NCBI GenBank assembly: GCA_020851325.1
Contig: JADZCY010000050.1
Coordinates: 1-35,263, forward strand
Length of the DNA stretch: 35,263 nucleotides
Source of the DNA: Acidobacteriota bacterium
Lineage (GTDB): Bacteria > Acidobacteriota > Vicinamibacteria > Vicinamibacterales > UBA2999
Direction: 5' to 3'
Both the position numbers and the translations under genes were made by a program. The notes below the pieces were generated by a model. It searched no databases, was not told where the DNA came from, and worked only from the letters and a program-made list of their open reading frames with translations. Shown here in pieces: positions 15,227 through 21,852 of this stretch (its first letter is position 1; the number at the start of each line of letters is the position of its first letter).

Positions 15227-17359
15227 CTACTTCCCGCCGTACAGGCGACGGTAGTCTTCGGCGGTTCCGAGGATGCGCTTCACGTAGTTCTGCGTCTCGG
15301 GGAACGGGATGTCCTCGATGAAGACGTCCTGCGGCATGCCCGGCCGTTCGCGCTGCCATGCGGCGACGCGTGAATCGCCGGCGTTGTAGGCGGCCAGTGC
15401 GAAGTGAACGCCGCCGAACTTGCGCACGCCTTCGGCGAAGATGGCGGTGCCAAGGCGGACGTTGGTTTCCGGATGCGTCAACCGCGCCGCCGTGAACCCC
15501 GTGATCTTGAGCCGCCGCGCGAACTGCCGCCCCGTCGACGGCAGCACCTGCATCAGCCCCACGGCGTTGGCCGACGAGCGAATCACCGGGTCGAAGGTCG
15601 ACTCCTGCGCCACGAGCGCCGCCACCAGATACGGGTCCAGCTTGTAGACCGCGGCGTGCTTCTGCAGCAGCGGCCAGTAGTCGAGCGGGAACACGACCTT
15701 CTGGATCTCGAACGGCAGCGTGTCGCCGCCAGCCGCCATCCACTGCGGATACGCGCGCTTCATCGCGTTGATGCCGAGGCGCAGATTGCCGAGGCGATTC
15801 TGCACGAGCGCCACGGTGGCGGTGAGCGACGGCGAATCGCCCCACATCCGCTGCGCGTACTGCAACTCGCTGAGCGCTTCGCGGTGCAGGCCGACGGCAA
15901 TCAACTGGCTGATGCGCGTCGCGGTCGGGAACGACACCGGCGCCACGTCGGTATCGACGCGCGCGAATGGCGGCGTGATCTTCTCCGTCGCCGCGGCGTC
16001 GAGGTGACGACGAGCGAGACGGCCGTGATAGACGTTGGCGTAGTCGGTAGCCGCCAGGAGGAAGCGCTGGTTCGCCGCGGCGTGGTTCCCGATTTCACGC
16101 CAGGCACGACCGGCCCAGTACAACCACGCCGGACGGTAGTCGGACCGGGGGAACTGCGACGCGCCGCGATCGAACAGCGCCGCCGCGTCCGCGAACTTGT
16201 CGTCGCGGAACGCCCACCAGCCGGATCGCCAGTAGGCGCGCTCGGTGTAACGGCCGCCCGGATAGCGCGCGATCAACAGGCGGAACACCTCGTCGGCGCG
16301 CCCGTCTTCGTCGGCGATGATGAAGTGCGAGGCCAGGTTGTTGAGCAGCTCCTCGGCAAACGGGCTGTCGCGATGCTGGTCGGCAAAGGCGCGCGCTTCC
16401 GTCTCGTAGGTGTCTCGCCGTCCCAGGCCGCGCAGCGCGGAGATGTAATAGAAGCCGGCTTCGTCCGCGAAGTCGCCGGCGCGCAGACCGCGCAGCGGTT
16501 CCTCGGCCTGCTTGAAGCGCTTCAACTGCACGTCGGCGGCGGCCATGCGCAGGTCGATGCGCTGCCGATCGCGATCACCGGCGCCGGCGCGCGCGCGTTC
16601 GTACGACGTGTAGGCGGCCGTCCAGCGGCGCGCCGCGAAGAGCGTGTCGGCGCGCTTCAGCTCGCGGTCGGCCATCGACTCGTCTTCGTCCCAGGCATTC
16701 AGCCGCGTCAGCGCCTTGTCGGCGTCCATCGCTTCGGTCGAGAGCGGGTATTCGAAGTAGACGCGGCGATAGGCGTCGATGGCGCGTGAGGGGTCGTTGG
16801 CCGCCTCGGCGGCAATGGCCAGACGCGCGAGCACAACGTGCGGTTGCGCGAGACGCTTGGGCAGCAGCGCTTCGTACACGGCAACGGCGCCGGCGAAGTC
16901 ACGCTGCGCCTCGCGCGCTTCAGCCTGCCCGAGGGCCGCGTCTTCCGGCAGATGTCCCTCGATGGTCCGCGCCGCCACCGCGGCAAACGCGGCTTCGGCG
17001 TCGGCCAGGCGGTCCAGACGCCGCAGCGCGCGCGCGGTGTAGAAGCGTGCGTAGTCGGCGACGTTGGTGCGCGACAACGCGCCCTGGCTCAGGAGCGGCA
17101 ACGCCGCCGCGGCCTTGTCCTCGTCGTCCAGCAGGCGGACGCCGCGGACGAAATCGGCCAGCGGCGCCGACAACGGCCCCCCGGGTGCGGGGGCGTGCCA
17201 CAGCGCGGTGAGACGGGTGGGAACGGGGGCATGCGCCGTCGGGCTCAGCCGCGGCACATCACCATCGCCGGTGGGAACACGGTCCTGCGCCGGCAACGCG
17301 ACGCTCAGGCCCACGAGCACGAGGGCCGCGCCGGTCGCCGCGCGCAGCCGCCCGGTCAT
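15227..17359 (-). CDS. slt: Soluble lytic murein transglycosylase (Slt70-like) with helical repeat domain
   Basis: The protein has 710 residues. It cleaves the MurNAc-GlcNAc bond of peptidoglycan in the periplasm, forming 1,6-anhydro ends. Residues about 1-24 form a signal peptide (GAALVLVGLSVALPAQ). The next 500 residues are alpha-helical TPR-like repeats (LPLLSQGALSRTNVADYARFYTARALRRL, GAVAVYEALLPKRLAQ, EVFRLLIARYPGGRYTERAYWRSGWWAF), like the Slt70 doughnut. The C-terminal domain is complete: AALVAQESTFDP with catalytic Glu about residue 586, NAVGLMQVLPSTG, NVRLGTAIFAE, ALAAYNAGDSRV and PFPETQNYVKRIL. The start is the ATG overlapping the stop of the upstream gene (ATGA); a longer frame to 17494 only reads through that gene. 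Coupling to the coiled-coil/GAF-like gene is notable. Confidence 0.92.
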   Translation of the reverse strand: MTGRLRAATGAALVLVGLSVALPAQDRVPTGDGDVPRLSPTAHAPVPTRLTALWHAPAPGGPLSAPLADFVRGVRLLDDEDKAAAALPLLSQGALSRTNVADYARFYTARALRRLDRLADAEAAFAAVAARTIEGHLPEDAALGQAEAREAQRDFAGAVAVYEALLPKRLAQPHVVLARLAIAAEAANDPSRAIDAYRRVYFEYPLSTEAMDADKALTRLNAWDEDESMADRELKRADTLFAARRWTAAYTSYERARAGAGDRDRQRIDLRMAAADVQLKRFKQAEEPLRGLRAGDFADEAGFYYISALRGLGRRDTYETEARAFADQHRDSPFAEELLNNLASHFIIADEDGRADEVFRLLIARYPGGRYTERAYWRSGWWAFRDDKFADAAALFDRGASQFPRSDYRPAWLYWAGRAWREIGNHAAANQRFLLAATDYANVYHGRLARRHLDAAATEKITPPFARVDTDVAPVSFPTATRISQLIAVGLHREALSELQYAQRMWGDSPSLTATVALVQNRLGNLRLGINAMKRAYPQWMAAGGDTLPFEIQKVVFPLDYWPLLQKHAAVYKLDPYLVAALVAQESTFDPVIRSSANAVGLMQVLPSTGRQFARRLKITGFTAARLTHPETNVRLGTAIFAEGVRKFGGVHFALAAYNAGDSRVAAWQRERPGMPQDVFIEDIPFPETQNYVKRILGTAEDYRRLYGGK

Positions 17360-18504
17360 CCGGCGGCTCCGGCGTTGGCCGACGGAGCGGCGCCACTTGC
17401 GGCGCGCTTCGGCGGACTCGCCGCTTTCTGCGCCGTCAACGCCTCGAGACAGCGTCCGGCGTGACGCGCCAGCACTTCGATCACCTCGGGCCACGTGCAG
17501 GCACCGTCCGCGGCGGTGACACCGTCGGCGTAGAGCACCGCCACCGCACGACCGCCGACGAGTACGGGCATGGCCACGCCCTTTCTATCGGCAGGTAGCG
17601 GCTCGAAGCCAGGGCCTGTCGTGTCGCCGTCGCGGCTGATGGCGGCCCGGGATGACGTGGCGGCGAGACCGATGAGCGACGCGTCCTTCAGATCCATGTC
17701 GACGCTCTTGGGCAGCGCATCGCGTGATCCGAAGCCGGCCAGGCGCCAGCCCACCGCGCGATCCGTCTTGACGACGAAGACCGCGGCGCGGGCGGTTTCG
17801 CGGGCGGCCGCCAGCGCGAGCGCGTCGAGCACTTCACTGAGGGACGAGGCGCCGTCGAGACCACGGATGCTCTCGACCAGCCGCGGCATGCCGGCCGTCT
17901 CTTGCTCGCGTTCGCGGGCCCGGGCCGCGGCGGCCGAGGCCTGTGTGGCGGTGATGGCGCGTGTTTCGGCATCGCCCACGGCCGACTGCAACCGTGTCTC
18001 GGCCTCGCCCATCGCCGCCTGCAGTCGTGTGTCGGCTTCCTGGCGCAGCGCATCGAGCTGTGCGGTCAGCGTGCTGTGCTGCGTCTGCAGTCGTGTGTCG
18101 GCGTCCTGGCGCAGCGCGTCGAGCTGCGCCGTCAGCGTGTCGTGCTGCGTCTGGAGGCGGGCATCGTAGTCGGACTGCACGGACGCCACGCGCGCATCCG
18201 CTTCGCTCACGCGCGCGGCCGTGGCGGCGGCGACGGCGGCCGCGAGTTGGCCGTCGAATGCCGCCTGCGCCTCGTCGCGCACGCGCGTCGACTCGGCGTT
18301 GACGGCGTCCTGGCGTTCGGTGTCGGCCAGCGCGCGCCACTCGGCCTGGGCGTCGGTGAGCTTCTGTGAGAATTCCGCGGTCAGGCGGGCTTCGGCCTCG
18401 GCGAGGCGCCGCGCGGCGTCTTCATCGCAGGCGAGGCGCACCTCGGCCACCAGCGCCCCGACTGCCTGGTCCACGGACGTACGGATACGGTCGTCGAGCG
18501 CCAT
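17356..18504 (-). CDS. Coiled-coil protein with C-terminal GAF-like domain
   Basis: The protein has 382 residues and no signal peptide or membrane segment, so it is probably cytoplasmic. Residues about 1-205 are Ala/Arg/Glu/Asp/Gln-rich helix with no proline or glycine over long stretches, ending in a repeat block: two 22-residue units (RLQTQHDTLTAQLDALRQDA...) and two 11-residue units (RLQAAMGEAET, RLQSAVGDAET). The eleven-residue period indicates a hendecad coiled coil. Residues about 206-355 look like a GAF fold (LVESIRGLDGASSLSEVLDALA, TARAAVFVVKTDRAVGWRLAGF, GVAMPVLVGGRAVAVLYADG), which in other proteins binds small ligands or drives dimerisation. The tail is Ala/Pro/Lys-rich. The stop overlaps the ATG of the lytic transglycosylase. 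Function is unknown. Confidence 0.75.
   Translation of the reverse strand: MALDDRIRTSVDQAVGALVAEVRLACDEDAARRLAEAEARLTAEFSQKLTDAQAEWRALADTERQDAVNAESTRVRDEAQAAFDGQLAAAVAAATAARVSEADARVASVQSDYDARLQTQHDTLTAQLDALRQDADTRLQTQHSTLTAQLDALRQEADTRLQAAMGEAETRLQSAVGDAETRAITATQASAAAARAREREQETAGMPRLVESIRGLDGASSLSEVLDALALAAARETARAAVFVVKTDRAVGWRLAGFGSRDALPKSVDMDLKDASLIGLAATSSRAAISRDGDTTGPGFEPLPADRKGVAMPVLVGGRAVAVLYADGVTAADGACTWPEVIEVLARHAGRCLEALTAQKAASPPKRAASGAAPSANAGAAG
17962..18159 (-). repeat. In-frame tandem repeats (2 x 66 bp then 2 x 33 bp) encoding hendecads
   Basis: Residues 116-137 and 138-159 of the coiled-coil protein differ at two positions (Asp/Ser and Asp/Glu). Residues 160-170 and 171-181 are shorter 11-residue versions starting with the same RLQ and ending in ET. 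The DNA units are highly similar, so copy number may vary between strains. Confidence 0.8.
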
Positions 18505-18729
18505 CGTCTCTCTCTCGAAAAGGCGAGCCTTGTGTCAGAGGACGAAACCCTTCGCGCGCCTGGGCGCCCGGCGTGCGCGTCTGGTGCGCTGGTGGCGTCC
18601 GCTCCGCGAGGAACGAACGCCGAACGCACCGGTGACGGCCGTCGGGCGGCGAGGTTCAGGGTTGGAGTCGCGGCTGGGAACGCGCTCGTCCGGATGTCTT
18701 GCGATTATGAGGAGCCGGATCCGGCAAAG

Positions 18730-19272
18730 TCAAGATTTCGACATCTTGCCGAACATGCCGAGCACGTCGTCCATGATCGAACCGTCGCGGTCCTGATCGA
18801 GGAACGGCGTCAGCATCGACATCAACCCGCCGCCGGGCATACCGGCCTGGTTCAGCGCCGAGCCGGTGTTCTGCCGCGCCATCGCGCCCATCACCAGCGT
18901 GGCCACCAGCGGCAGTGCCTGTTTGAGGATGCTGCTGTCGAGGCCGGTCTGCGCAGCGGCGCGCGTGGCGACCTGTCGTGACACGTCCTTGCTCCCGAGG
19001 ATGTGGCCGAGGATGCCGTTGCCTTCGGCAGCGGCGCCGGCCAGCGCGGCGGGGTTCTCGAGGAAGCGGCCGTGCTGTCCCGAGGTGAGCGCGCCGAGGA
19101 GCGACTCGAGGCCGCCGCTGCTCTGCATGTTGCGCTGGAGGCCGCCGGCCAGGGCCGGGACCAGGGCGGCGACGACGGAGGCGGCCTGCTGGTCGCCAAG
19201 ACCGAGTTGCTGGCCGATCTGTTTCACGGCACCGCCGTTCTGCGCGGCAAGGATGCTCTCGAGAATGTTCAT
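18730..19272 (-). CDS. DUF937 family protein (YidB-like)
   Basis: The protein has 180 residues and begins MNILESILAAQNGGAVKQIG. The first 110 residues match the DUF937 pattern: GQQLGLGDQQAASVVAALVPALAGGLQRN, then GLESLLGALTSGQHGRFLENP, GNGILGHILGSKDVSRQVA and TGLDSSILKQALPLVATLVMGAM. The C-terminal end, FLDQDRDGSIMDDVLGMFGKM, contains an EF-hand-like acidic loop (DQDRDGSIMDD). The RBS GGAG lies about ten bases before the ATG; the longer frame upstream has no start context. The molecular role of DUF937 is not known. The gene stands alone between the coiled-coil gene and a methyltransferase. A 12-base perfect palindrome (GCCGGATCCGGC) follows the stop. Confidence 0.82.
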   Translation of the reverse strand: MNILESILAAQNGGAVKQIGQQLGLGDQQAASVVAALVPALAGGLQRNMQSSGGLESLLGALTSGQHGRFLENPAALAGAAAEGNGILGHILGSKDVSRQVATRAAAQTGLDSSILKQALPLVATLVMGAMARQNTGSALNQAGMPGGGLMSMLTPFLDQDRDGSIMDDVLGMFGKMSKS

Positions 19273-19394
19273 AGGTACGCTCCAGCTGGCATGGTAAGCC
19301 TGAACGGGCCTGGCGTGGGCAATTTCCATGCGGCGCGGTGGAATGCCTCGGCCGGCCGCGCGCGTGCCGGCCGGTGCCTTCCGGGCGCTTTGTG

Positions 19395-20024
19395 TCACGG
19401 ATGCATCGTCGACGGCTGCGCCGGCATCTCGCGCTGGCGCGACACACAACTCCACGCCCGCGGTTGCTCGACGCGATCCAGATCGAACAGCGTCGTTCGG
19501 AGTTCGACGATCTCGAGCACGGGTTCAATCGCGTTGACGATGTCGCGGGCCGAGCGGCGCGGCGGTCCTTCGTCGCGCGGTGGACCTTCGGTGCTGCCGA
19601 GAAGGCTCAGCCACTGCCCCGCCGGCGCCAGGCACCGCGCCACCTGCGCGGCAAAGCGCGCGCGATCGTCGGCGGTGTCGAAGACATGGAAGACGCCGCG
19701 ATCGAAGACGAAGTCGAACGGACCACCGTCAGGCAGCGACGCGAGGATGTCGAGCACGGCGAAGCGCACGGTGGCCGTCGGGGTCAGCGCCGCTTTCGTA
19801 CGCGCCCGTTCAATCGCCCGCGGTGCGATGTCGATGCCGACGACGTCGAAGCCGTGTGAGGCGAGCCAGAGGGCGTGCGTGCCGGTGCCGCAGCCGATAT
19901 CGAGCGCGCGTCCCGGCGCCAGCGTTCGGCTTTGGACAAACGCCACCAACGTCGCGTCCGGTGCGTCGGTGTCCCACGGTGTTTCTTCCTGCAGGTAGTG
20001 CTCGTTCCAGTCGCGTTGGGCCAC
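19395..20024 (-). CDS. SAM-dependent methyltransferase, thiopurine/tellurite-resistance type
   Basis: The protein has 209 residues. The start is GTG at 20024 because GGAGGAG lies six bases upstream; ATGs at 20051 and 20069 lack an RBS and add only non-conserved sequence. The N-terminus (VAQRDWNEHYLQEETPWDT) is that of small methyltransferases near TehB/TPMT families, in which a W-x-x-x-Y...PWD segment closes over the substrate. Motif I is RALDIGCGTGTHALWLA, motif II GFDVVGIDIAPRAIERA, and motif III FDFVFDRGVFHVF. These families methylate small thiols, selenite, tellurite or halides, so detoxification is plausible. The substrate is not decidable. It is transcribed away from ssrA. Confidence 0.85.
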   Translation of the reverse strand: MAQRDWNEHYLQEETPWDTDAPDATLVAFVQSRTLAPGRALDIGCGTGTHALWLASHGFDVVGIDIAPRAIERARTKAALTPTATVRFAVLDILASLPDGGPFDFVFDRGVFHVFDTADDRARFAAQVARCLAPAGQWLSLLGSTEGPPRDEGPPRRSARDIVNAIEPVLEIVELRTTLFDLDRVEQPRAWSCVSRQREMPAQPSTMHP

Positions 20025-20245
20025 TGCACTCCTCCGTGATGTCGGCGCCATCGAAGCAGCGCGCGCCACTCGTCACGATTCTACGCGCGGCGCTCACGTC
20101 GCCGTTGGTAGTACGTCGTTCGACGGATGCATACTCCCCGCGCTGCCGGGGTTCTATCGCTCAGCGCCACATCTCGATTGGTCAGCGGGACGAGATGACC
20201 GTCGAGGTTCGGCACGTAGCCGTGGTCGGGGCCTACGCTTCCGAG

Positions 20246-20254
20246 TGCTACAAT
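20246..20254 (+). promoter_or_regulatory. Extended -10 promoter of ssrA
   Basis: TGC followed by TACAAT (20249-20254) is a near-consensus extended -10 about 30 bases before the mature 5' end of tmRNA. A poor -35 upstream fits the extended type. Transcription would begin near 20261, leaving a short 5' leader for RNase P to remove. Confidence 0.6.
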
Positions 20255-20284
20255 GGAACAGCGTTACGGTTCACTTCACCGTTT

Positions 20285-20641
20285 GGGGGCGACCTGGCTT
20301 CGACGGGGAGGCGGAATCGTGGAGCGCGTGCCGAGGATTCCATCTCACCCTCGTTAATCCGTGGTGGAACACAACGTAACTGCGGAAGCAGACTACGCTC
20401 TCGCTGCTTAATAACCAGTGAGCGGTCACCCTGGGAAGGCCTGCGGCCCAGGGAGGACCGTCATTCAGCAGGCTGGCCGTGATGTGCCGCTCCGACGCAT
20501 CGTGGTGAGATTTATCGGGGATGGCGGCCGGGGCGCTTGGCCTCGTTCAGAACCGGTCGCGACATCAGAATGAGGACACGCACGTAGGGGTCTGCGACGA
20601 CGTTTTCTCGGACGCGGGTTCGACTCCCGCCGCCTCCACCA
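20285..20641 (+). ncRNA. ssrA: Transfer-messenger RNA (tmRNA), one-piece
   Basis: The 5' end GGGGGCGACCTGGCTTCGAC and the 3' end GGTTCGACTCCCGCCGCC followed by TCCACCA are the two halves of a tRNA-like domain. The 5' GGGGGCG pairs with CGCCTCC at the 3' end with one G-U; a T-arm loop GTTCGAC is present, and CCA is encoded. The 357-nt length is typical of one-piece tmRNA. tmRNA with SmpB rescues stalled ribosomes and adds a degradation tag. GC-rich inverted segments between 20430 and 20470 (CCCTGGGAAGGCCTGCGGCCCAGGG region) fit pseudoknot stems. A methyltransferase gene diverges from it; downstream lies a palindrome and a small accessory pair. Confidence 0.95.
20382..20411 (+). other. tmRNA tag reading frame, predicted tag AEADYALAA
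   Basis: After the sequence CGTAACT, the likely resume codon GCG is followed by GAA GCA GAC TAC GCT CTC GCT GCT and two TAA stops. The tag ends in the ALAA recognised by ClpXP-type proteases. In the same frame an upstream TAA rules out a much longer tag. The resume point is inferred from the position relative to the UAACU-like signal; the tag could be a few residues longer (from GTG/GAA upstream) if the ribosome resumes earlier. Confidence 0.7.
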
Positions 20642-20656
20642 TTCGACTCACCTGCC

Positions 20657-20698
20657 GGCTCGCCTCCGGCGAACCGACAGGTTCGCTCATGGCGAGCC
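20657..20698. repeat. Nested palindrome (REP-like) 15 bp after ssrA
   Basis: The outer arms GGCTCGCC and GGCGAGCC are perfect complements. Nested inside are GCGAACC and GGTTCGC around a GACA loop, with four-base internal loops on each side. The 42-base element can fold into a long interrupted hairpin on either strand. It may end the tmRNA precursor or be a mobile REP-like element. No T-run follows, which argues against a simple intrinsic terminator. Confidence 0.6.
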
Positions 20699-20752
20699 AT
20701 CTACAGGGAGAATGCCCTGAGCGAATGTGCGCAGACCGGGCCTACTTGATAG

Positions 20753-21037
20753 TCACCGTGAGAAGAAGTCAACGCCAGTTCCGCCACAGCGGAGACAGAG
20801 GTCGCCTCCCCACTCGTGATCGGCGCAGACAGGACACGCCACGGTAGCTCCCGTCCAGCGTTCGTCAGTTGAGGGGACTCGCTTGATTCCTCGACATGTA
20901 GGGCAGACCGCGCCGATCCCGCGACACAAACGGCACGGACGATCGGCCTTCGATCGCGATTGACGGGCACTACCCTTGGAAGGACGCCTCACAGCTGGAG
21001 AATCTGGCCGTACGAGAGCCTCAAGTCTTCTTCCCAC
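20753..21037 (-). CDS. Small protein with DnaJ-type CxxC zinc fingers
   Basis: The protein has 94 residues from a GTG at 21037. The N-terminal 35 residues are basic and lack structure. The rest has four CxxC pairs in a DnaJ-like layout: CRLCRGIG, CPTCRGIK, CPVCADHE and CLRCGGTG, ending VDFFSR. The spacing (two CxxCxG, a 20-residue gap, then two more) resembles a compact double zinc centre as in the cysteine-rich domain of DnaJ, but no J domain is present. Such modules bind unfolded proteins or nucleic acid in other proteins; the role here is unknown. It follows the MerR-like gene on the same strand by 138 bp. No strong RBS is visible. Confidence 0.6.
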   Translation of the reverse strand: MGRRLEALVRPDSPAVRRPSKGSARQSRSKADRPCRLCRGIGAVCPTCRGIKRVPSTDERWTGATVACPVCADHEWGGDLCLRCGGTGVDFFSR

Positions 21038-21175
21038 ACCGAGGCGTGGCAGATCCTGTGAACGAGTAGGCGGCGCGCCAGCCGCGATAACCTTGGCCTT
21101 CAGTTTGGCCGCTGGGAAGACACACCGGCGACCAACACCGACGTGTCAACGACGCCTCGGCGCGATGGACGGCGT

Positions 21176-21718
21176 TCATGCCTTGGCCGCAACCGATATC
21201 TCCGGACAGCCGCGCATCCTGCGGGACTGCTTGACGACGTTGAGGATCTCGTCGTCCGACATCACCGGCATCTCGCGGGCCGCGTCGCGGACGCTCTGGA
21301 GGAACTCCCGCTTCCAGCCACGACGCCGCCGTCCGGGCGGGAGGTCCTTGGCGACCTCCGCCAGTGGCAGTCGCGCGTCGAGCTGCTGACGAAGCATGCC
21401 GACGGGCACGATGATTCCGACCGGAGGCAATCCGGGGCGCGGGCTCGACTCGATCCGAACCGACGCGCGCTCCTTTGCAAGGTTCGTCTGGTTGGCCAAC
21501 GCCTGCACGAATCCGGTCAGGTACGCGGTCGAGGCTCCAAGCGTCTGCTTGAGGTAGTACGCGCACTTGGCCTGCAGCAGCGTGTCGCGATCGAACCAGA
21601 ACGCCCTGCCGCGCCGCCTGGGACGAACCACGTTGAACTGCACGAGGTTCTGCAGTTCCTTCGGCGGCACCTCCGCCACGACGGACGCTTGCTTCAGCTT
21701 GAGTTCGGACGTGTGCAT
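21176..21718 (-). CDS. MerR-like DNA-binding regulator
   Basis: The protein has 180 residues. The first 65 residues resemble a winged helix of MerR type: KLKQASVVAEVPPKELQNLV, FNVVRPRRRGRAFWFDRDTLLQAK, with the recognition helix after VAEVPPKELQN and a basic wing RPRRRGR. A helical middle part follows (AYYLKQTLGASTAYLTGFVQALANQTN), then a predicted sheet (GLPPVGIIVPVGMLRQQLDA) and a basic C-terminus. MerR regulators dimerise and twist promoter DNA on binding an effector; no metal-binding cysteine cluster is seen, since only two Cys occur. The RBS GGAG and a near-perfect promoter stand upstream. The nearest downstream gene is the zinc-finger protein, a possible target. Confidence 0.65.
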   Translation of the reverse strand: MHTSELKLKQASVVAEVPPKELQNLVQFNVVRPRRRGRAFWFDRDTLLQAKCAYYLKQTLGASTAYLTGFVQALANQTNLAKERASVRIESSPRPGLPPVGIIVPVGMLRQQLDARLPLAEVAKDLPPGRRRRGWKREFLQSVRDAAREMPVMSDDEILNVVKQSRRMRGCPEISVAAKA

Positions 21719-21744
21719 GGCGACGCTCCATAATTACCATCTAT

Positions 21745-21773
21745 ATTATAGCCCATATATCATCTCGGAACAA
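21745..21773 (-). promoter_or_regulatory. Sigma-70-type promoter of the MerR-like gene
   Basis: On the minus strand TTGTTC (21773-21768) and a perfect TATAAT (21750-21745) are 17 bases apart, the consensus spacing. The -10 is followed by AT-rich sequence, and the predicted transcript carries the GGAG before the ATG at 21718. This is the most consensus-like promoter in the window and one of few AT-rich spots. Confidence 0.7.
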
Positions 21774-21852
21774 GCCGCGCGAAGGCTCCGTACGCAGGAC
21801 GACTTCGCCGCGCGCGCCGCGCGTGGAACCCGCGATCCGGTAGATCGCGACG

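Noticed and set aside
15404-16789. Plus-strand 461-codon frame opposite the lytic transglycosylase
   Set aside because: No recognisable motif; the opposite strand carries a complete Slt protein.
20642-21852. Second copy of the ssrA 3' end as an attachment site
   Set aside because: No duplicate of the terminal T-arm/acceptor sequence was found in the window and no integrase is present.
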